Source: JARRRD01 sp037381085 (GTDB lineage: Bacteria; Nitrospirota; Thermodesulfovibrionia; Thermodesulfovibrionales; UBA6898). From it: DNA of 64,000 bases. Below are positions 59,112 to 64,000 of this stretch, in pieces. Numbering within the stretch: the stretch's first letter is position 1; each line of letters begins with the position of its first letter. The translations under genes were made by a program, and so were the position numbers. The stretch spans positions 1 to 64,000 of the forward strand of contig JARRRD010000001.1 in assembly GCA_037381085.1 (NCBI GenBank), read 5' to 3'. The notes under the pieces are model-generated. The model ran no database searches. It was not told the DNA's origin and saw only the letters and a program-made list of their open reading frames with translations.

Positions 59112-60815
59112 ATGCCCTTCAACCTTCTGACTTTCAGAAGAACCTACAGAAATGTAAACAGGATCCGGCAGATCGTCAACGTTTTTCTGAAGTACGGCTT
59201 CGGAAAGATAATCGATCAGATCCACCTGAGCAGGTTTATTCCCTTCCAAAAAAGATTCAAGACGTTCGGCCAATGGCCGTCTCTCAAGAGCCCTACCGTA
59301 CCGGAGAGACTGCGCAAGGCCTTTGCCGAGCTGGGTCCGAGTTTCATCAAGCTTGCGCAGATCCTCTCCACGAGGCCCGACCTTATAACGAAGCAATTTT
59401 CGGACGAGTTCAAGAAGCTTCAGGACAGGGTACCCCCCTTTCCAGTTGAAGGGGCCATCGGCATAATAGAGGAGGAAATGGGGCTCCCTATAAAGGAAAT
59501 CTTCTCCCACTTTGACAATACGCCTGTTGCAGCCGCCTCCATTGCGCAGGTCCACCGTGGCAGGCTGCTGGATGGAAGCGATGTCATCGTAAAGGTGCAG
59601 CGGCCTGGAATCAGGGAGCAGATAGAGACGGACATCAACATACTCACAACCGTCGCGTCCCTTATGGAAAAATACGTACAGGAAAGCGTTTTTTTCAACC
59701 CCAAGGGCATTGTCGAGGAATTCAGCAGGACCGTGAGAAAAGAGCTCGACTTTACCGAGGAGGCCAGAAACGGGTGCCGGTTCAGGAGGAATTTCGAGAA
59801 GAGTCTCGACGTCTACATCCCGAAGATTTTTGCCGAATTTACGGGCGAAAGAGTCGTGTTCATGGAAATGATAGAGGGAGTCAGAATAGATGATATTCAA
59901 GGTATCACGCGGCTGGGACTGGACCGTGTGCGGCTTGCGAAGATCGGCGTAGACGCTTACTTCAAGCAGATACTGGAAGACGGTTTTTTCCATGCCGACC
60001 CTCACGCCGGAAATATCTTCGCCATGCCGGACGGGAGAATAGCCTTTATGGATTTCGGTATTGTGGGGCGGGTCACGCCACAACTGAGAGAGACGATGGC
60101 CAACACGTTTCTTGCCCTTATTAACAGGGATTTCGACAAACTTATCGAACAGTACATAGAGCTGGGCCTTGTACCTGAACACGCCGACCTAGAATTATTC
60201 AGAAGGGAGTTCAAGTCAGACCTTCTGGAATTTCTGGAGCCTCTTTACGGCCTCACTCTCAAAGAGTTGAATTTCGCCGAGTACATGGACACGGTGACCC
60301 ATCTTGCCATTAAACACAAGCTCAAGATTCCCTCCGACCTTCTCCTGGTGAACAAGGCGATGCTTATCCTCGAAAACCTGGGTTTGGAACTGGATCCCAA
60401 TTTCGATTTCATAGCTGCGGCGGAGCCCTATGCACGAAAGTTGTTACAGGAAAGGATAAGGCCTTCCCGCATATATGAGAAGGCGAAGAGGAATTTTATG
60501 GATGTAAGCGATTTCTTCGTTCTCTTCCCCAGGCAGATGAAGCAGATTATACGAAAGCTGTTGAGGGACGATATCCACATAAAGATGACCCATATCGGTC
60601 TTGACAAGCTTATCAGGGACATGGACCGGTCGAGCAACAGGATAGCCTTCAGCATGATCATCAGCGCGATGCTGCTCAGCTCTGCCATTATGCATGCCAC
60701 AGGTGTGGGACCAAAGATCTATGGCATGTCCATACTGGGTTTTCTTGCCTTCGGAATCGCCTTTGTTCTCGGTATCTGGCTTATTGTTTCGATAATAAGA
60801 TCGGGAAGGTTGTGA
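59112..60815 (+). CDS. UbiB/AarF (ABC1) family atypical kinase
   Basis: 567 residues. The ABC1 hallmark (GPSFIKLAQILSTRPDLITK, the KxGQ-type motif region) lies near residue 78, followed by ASIAQVHRGRLLDGSDVIVK, KVQRPGIREQIETD, and the catalytic HADPHAGNIF and MDFGIVGRVTP. Two C-terminal membrane helices (AFSMIISAMLLSSAIM, ILGFLAFGIAFVLGIWLIVS). UbiB supports quinone or other isoprenoid lipid synthesis by an ATPase activity. No quinone gene is adjacent. Confidence 0.94.
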   Translation: MPFNLLTFRRTYRNVNRIRQIVNVFLKYGFGKIIDQIHLSRFIPFQKRFKTFGQWPSLKSPTVPERLRKAFAELGPSFIKLAQILSTRPDLITKQFSDEFKKLQDRVPPFPVEGAIGIIEEEMGLPIKEIFSHFDNTPVAAASIAQVHRGRLLDGSDVIVKVQRPGIREQIETDINILTTVASLMEKYVQESVFFNPKGIVEEFSRTVRKELDFTEEARNGCRFRRNFEKSLDVYIPKIFAEFTGERVVFMEMIEGVRIDDIQGITRLGLDRVRLAKIGVDAYFKQILEDGFFHADPHAGNIFAMPDGRIAFMDFGIVGRVTPQLRETMANTFLALINRDFDKLIEQYIELGLVPEHADLELFRREFKSDLLEFLEPLYGLTLKELNFAEYMDTVTHLAIKHKLKIPSDLLLVNKAMLILENLGLELDPNFDFIAAAEPYARKLLQERIRPSRIYEKAKRNFMDVSDFFVLFPRQMKQIIRKLLRDDIHIKMTHIGLDKLIRDMDRSSNRIAFSMIISAMLLSSAIMHATGVGPKIYGMSILGFLAFGIAFVLGIWLIVSIIRSGRL

Positions 60816-60898
60816 GTCCCGGTACATGATGCGTTATTCAAACTCTCATTAAGGCTCATTCCCGGCTGCTGTTGCATTAACGGAAAACTCTATTTATA

Positions 60899-61492
60899 AT
60901 GTTAGCTGTCATGGAAGAAACTAGGTACTGTTTATGCTGCGGGGAGCAGGTACCTTTCAATACGCTCGAAAGGCATGGGAAAAGAGAGGTGACCTGTGTC
61001 TATTGCGGATTTACCCTCGATGTTCAGAAATTACAGGACACGCAGGGCTTACCTAAAGCGGGATATGCCCTCGTGACCGACGATTCCAGATATACCAGAA
61101 AAATAATAGAGGATTTGATCAGGGAGAAGCAACTTTCTGAGGGGGTACTTTCCTTTGGGAACGGCCTTGAGCTCATATCGTCTTACTCTAAGCTCGTCGC
61201 TGAACAAAAGGCGGTCTGGGTCGCCATAATCGACCTGAACATGCCTGTGATGGACGGTATTACGGCTGCGAGAACGATGCGTGAGCTGGAGACTAAAAAT
61301 GGGGTAAAGAAAGTCCCTATCGTATTTTTTTCCGCCGTGAAGGCCGATCAGAGTCTCAAGGAACAGATGGAGAACCTTGCGCCCGCAAATTATGTGAACA
61401 AAGGGTCGGATCCCGATCCTGACAAGCTTGTCGTGCGCGTAGAATACCTGCTTACTTATCTGGTCAAGCAATATAACTCTCCTGCCGAATAA
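60899..61492 (+). CDS. Zinc-ribbon protein fused to a CheY-like receiver domain
   Basis: Residues about 5-45 hold CLCCGEQVP and CVYCGFTLDV, a four-cysteine zinc-ribbon pattern. Residues about 58-190 form a receiver domain with the acidic pair in VTDDSRYTRK, the phosphorylation site IDLNMPVMDGITA, the conserved Ser/Thr in VFFSA and the lysine in NYVNKGS. There is no output domain. ATG at 60911 is an alternative start. No histidine kinase is nearby. Confidence 0.85.
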   Translation: MLAVMEETRYCLCCGEQVPFNTLERHGKREVTCVYCGFTLDVQKLQDTQGLPKAGYALVTDDSRYTRKIIEDLIREKQLSEGVLSFGNGLELISSYSKLVAEQKAVWVAIIDLNMPVMDGITAARTMRELETKNGVKKVPIVFFSAVKADQSLKEQMENLAPANYVNKGSDPDPDKLVVRVEYLLTYLVKQYNSPAE

Positions 61493-61610
61493 GCCGGTTT
61501 CCGATATTCAGACAAGGCTGACTGTGATAACCTTCATCGTCTTTGAAGAGTCTTGATCCTGCCGCAGGTCAATAGACAGTCCGGGTTGAAGTCCTGCATG
61601 AAGGTTTCAA

Positions 61611-62720
61611 GTGGTACGAACCGTCATCCAACATTCTTCGGAACACGGGTGGCGAAGGTGGGAAAAAAATTATGTTGTGAGGGACTCCATGGAAGGTTTG
61701 GTTGCTGAAGTCGTCCGGATGACGCATGGAAGGTTGATTGAACTTGGCGGAGAAGGTTTGCGTCGAATTGTTCTCAGGGATGGCGTAACCCTCGATTTTA
61801 CCCCGATCAGGGAGAATATTGAAAAGGACCTCTCCAGCCGGGATTTTACAATAAATGCAATTGCCTGGTCGCCGAGAACCGGTTGGATCGATCCGAAGGG
61901 TGGGATGGACGACCTGAGTCGCGGGCTGGTCAGAATGGTCGATGCCGGCAATCTCACTGCCGATCCCCTCAGGATTCTGCGGGCTTACAGGTTTTCTACT
62001 GAACTTTCCTTTGTCATCGAACCTGCCACGAGGGCCGCGTTGAGACGATTGCCGTTCCTCCTCAGCAATGCAAGTGGTGAAAGAATCACTTCAGAGTTTT
62101 TCAGGATCTTAAACCTGAATAATGCCGCACATACGATCGAAATGATGTTGAAAGACGGCCTGCTATCGTGCATGATAATCCTTCCTTATAAAGACTTGGA
62201 GCGTAAAGTTAAAGCTCTTGGTGACCTCTGTCACCGCTCTTTAGAGTCCCTCTTGAAGTACGGGATCAATCCGCAGGAGATTTTCTCCCAGGGGCTCAGT
62301 CGTTCCGCCTTACTCAGCCTTGAGATTTTACTTGAAGGCCTTCCGGAGCACCTGTTTGTCCTCAGCAGCAGAATCGTCAGACGTATCTCACGTCTCCATA
62401 AGGCAGGCGAATACCTTGTGGGCGCGGGGGCCGGGTCCTTAGACAGGCAGACGCTTTTTGACATATTTGAGGTAAGCGGGGACGCGACACCTGACTTTTT
62501 GCTCCTGCGCGGTCGGCCGGAGTCCATGGATAGCTTTGAGGAATACCTGAGAATCAAGAAAAAGGGACTGCTATCTGGAGAAGAGATCAGTTCAGTTCTG
62601 GGAGTCGTCTCCGGCCGGGCTCTGGGAAACGCGATAAGGGGCGTTAAGAAGGCCCAGTTTGTCGGACTTATAAGCACCGCGGAACAGGCGACCGACTTCC
62701 TGAAGGCCTCGGATTATTAG
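61611..62720 (+). CDS. CCA-adding enzyme / poly(A) polymerase family, catalytic N-terminus missing
   Basis: From about residue 30 the protein matches the tRNA nucleotidyltransferase family: LDFTPIRENIEKDLSSRDFT (with SRDFTINAIAW), WIDPKGGMDDLSRGLVRMVD and ADPLRILRAYRFSTEL. The upstream part, where the family has GGxxRD and the metal-binding DxD, here reads only KNYVVRDSMEGLVAEVV. Both catalytic aspartates of DxD are absent. The GTG start at 61611 lies in sequence that is not family-like. Probably a gene with an internal deletion, otherwise an inactive homologue. Confidence 0.65.
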   Translation: MVRTVIQHSSEHGWRRWEKNYVVRDSMEGLVAEVVRMTHGRLIELGGEGLRRIVLRDGVTLDFTPIRENIEKDLSSRDFTINAIAWSPRTGWIDPKGGMDDLSRGLVRMVDAGNLTADPLRILRAYRFSTELSFVIEPATRAALRRLPFLLSNASGERITSEFFRILNLNNAAHTIEMMLKDGLLSCMIILPYKDLERKVKALGDLCHRSLESLLKYGINPQEIFSQGLSRSALLSLEILLEGLPEHLFVLSSRIVRRISRLHKAGEYLVGAGAGSLDRQTLFDIFEVSGDATPDFLLLRGRPESMDSFEEYLRIKKKGLLSGEEISSVLGVVSGRALGNAIRGVKKAQFVGLISTAEQATDFLKASDY

Positions 62721-62942
62721 TGGGAGGGCTGTTCCTGCACAAGAAGGCAAGAAGAAGTGGTGCAAGCCTGAGAAGTAATTTAACATAATATATCTTATCA
62801 GACGTTATATACAAACACAGAATGTCAGTAACTTGTTGGTATCCATGTTAGGAAAGTGTCTCTTCCGGGGAGAATGCAGGCGTCTACAGCCCTGTCTAGG
62901 TATTAGGCAGGTGAAATAATCTATAATATCAGTAAGTTGTGA

Positions 62943-64000
62943 TCAACTTATCGTACTCCCCCGAAGCATTCCATCAACTAGCTCCGTCGGCCTTACATAC
63001 ACAAGGGTTCCCTTGCCATGTCCATGCACAGACACCAGAATCTTCAGGTAATTCCCGGATGTGCCACATCTGAGATTTTCACCGCGTGAATCTTCAAGAA
63101 TCACCGCGAGCCTTCTGTTCAGCTGGCGCCTCATGTAGGCGTCCCTCTTTACAGCGGCGAGGTCGCGTAGTACGGCAAGCCGTCCTGCTACGGCTTCCCT
63201 CGATGAAGTTGCCCTCATGCTTGCGGCCCTGGTTCCCGGCCGCGGAGAATAAGGAAATATATGGAGGTAAGAAAAGGGAATGTCCCTTATCAGATTTCGG
63301 GTATGGTAGAACTCCTCGTCGCCCTCCCCCGGAAAGCCTACAATCACGTCGGTGCCCAGGGAGAGATTGTCTATCTTTTCAGAAAAAAGCAGGACCCTCC
63401 TTTTGTAGTGATCAGCCGAATAGCGCCGGCTCATCAGCCGCAGTATTTCGGTACTTCCGCTCTGCAGGGGAACATGAAGGTGATTACAGATCCGCTGACT
63501 CTGCATTATCTCCAGAATCTCATCGCTTATCTCACCAATTTCCAGAGAGCTCAACCTGAATCTGACGAAATGGGTCGCAACCAGCAGTTTTGTCAGAAGA
63601 ATGTTCAGAGTTGACTTTACCCTCAGGTCCTGACCGTAAGTGCCTAGGTGGATTCCGGTCAGAACGATCTCCCTGTATCCCTTCGACTCGATGGCCTGGG
63701 CTCGCTGAATCACCTCCTCGGGGACGACACTCAGCGAAGACCCCCTGGCCTGCGGGACGGAGCAGTATGAACACCTGAAATTACAGCCGTCCTGCACCTT
63801 CAGATGGGGTCGTGAACGGGAAGAAAGACTAAAGGAAAGGTCCGTCGACTTTCCGGTCAGCATCTTCGCTATTTCATATTTCTTCCTGTTCTCAACTACC
63901 TCCGCAACTCCGGGTATTGCCCTTACGTCATGGGGTCTCAACTGTGAATAGCAACCGGTGACGATCACCTTCGAGCCTGCCCTTGCCGCCCTTCTGACCA
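62943..64000 (-). CDS. mtaB: tRNA t6A37 methylthiotransferase MtaB, cut by window edge
   Basis: The gene runs off the right edge, so its N-terminal UPF0004 domain is incomplete (VIVTGCYSQLRPHDVRAIPG is visible). The radical-SAM domain has CNFRCSYCSVPQARG and IVLTGIHLGTYGQDL, HLHVPLQSGSTEILRLMSRR, GTDVIVGFPGEG and YLHIFPYSPRPGTRA. A TRAM domain closes the protein. The YSPRPGTRA and LTGIHLG words separate MtaB from MiaB and RimO. It adds a methylthio group to tRNA t6A37. Confidence 0.93.
   Translation of the reverse strand, partial: VRRAARAGSKVIVTGCYSQLRPHDVRAIPGVAEVVENRKKYEIAKMLTGKSTDLSFSLSSRSRPHLKVQDGCNFRCSYCSVPQARGSSLSVVPEEVIQRAQAIESKGYREIVLTGIHLGTYGQDLRVKSTLNILLTKLLVATHFVRFRLSSLEIGEISDEILEIMQSQRICNHLHVPLQSGSTEILRLMSRRYSADHYKRRVLLFSEKIDNLSLGTDVIVGFPGEGDEEFYHTRNLIRDIPFSYLHIFPYSPRPGTRAASMRATSSREAVAGRLAVLRDLAAVKRDAYMRRQLNRRLAVILEDSRGENLRCGTSGNYLKILVSVHGHGKGTLVYVRPTELVDGMLRGSTIS

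Noticed and set aside
59055..60182. A 375-codon open frame antisense to the UbiB-family gene
   Set aside because: It mirrors the codon structure of a well-recognised kinase gene on the other strand and matches no protein family. GC-rich genes often give such shadows. A similar 281-codon frame at 15311-16156 was rejected for the same reason.

Overview
The window is about 64 kb of dense, roughly 50-55% GC bacterial sequence. One 35-N scaffold gap (7052-7086) shows it comes from a draft or metagenome assembly. The Gram-negative envelope is clear (SurA-like foldase, LolC/LolD, lipoproteins with lipoboxes, PilT). So is an anaerobic, corrinoid- and Fe-S-rich metabolism: MttB-family methyltransferases, a methyl-THF:corrinoid methyltransferase, a ferredoxin-fused EtfA, a DUF362 Fe-S protein and CobO. 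ClpC, DUF4416, the recA-pilT-recX-alaS order and the families of short palindromic intergenic repeats suggest Nitrospirota or a Desulfobacterota-like lineage. No rRNA is present, so this placement is inference.

Layout. 1-9.3 kb: end of a SurA-like gene, purN, the leftward clpC-tlpA-DUF4416 unit, leftward mdh-ndk, then (after the gap) myo-inositol-phosphate synthase with a CDP-alcohol phosphotransferase, and leftward cobO. 9.3-17.4 kb: a repeat, tRNA-Gly(CCC), lysS, lolC-lolD, a rhodanese-ferritin fusion, a YceI-like gene, a ferredoxin, hpt, queD and tldE/pmbA. 17.4-26.9 kb: a rearranged alcohol dehydrogenase gene, an LsrF-like thiolase, acyl-CoA dehydrogenase, etfB, Fd-etfA, fabD and two M23 peptidases, separated by repeat elements, one nested in another.

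26.9-40.7 kb is the most distinctive stretch. It holds proA, a GCS2-type glutamate ligase, a DUF362 ferredoxin-like protein, a glycine-betaine-type ABC importer (ATPase, permease, lipoprotein), a MetH-activation-domain protein behind a structured leader, two divergent MttB-family methyltransferases, a DHPS-fold methyl-THF methyltransferase, a corrinoid protein and an unassigned SAM methyltransferase. The simplest reading is an uptake-and-demethylation island for a quaternary amine, passing methyl groups through a corrinoid protein to tetrahydrofolate. The substrate and the role of the ligase, DUF362 protein and SAM methyltransferase are open.

40.7-64 kb: a UPF0182 membrane protein, DedA, a threonine/isoleucine block (thrC, ThiS/MoaD-like, NIL, homoserine-kinase-like, lysC, cimA), osmC, pgpA-cinA-thpR-recA-pilT-recX-lipoprotein-alaS, a phasin-like protein, UbiB kinase, a zinc-ribbon receiver protein, a CCA-adding-enzyme relative and a truncated mtaB.

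Four genes (tlpA, the alcohol dehydrogenase, recA, the CCA-adding relative) lack internal segments that their families keep, and purN has no standard start codon. Either the assembly has dropped short segments at several points or real decay is under way. Raw-read mapping would decide, and functional claims on those genes should wait for it.
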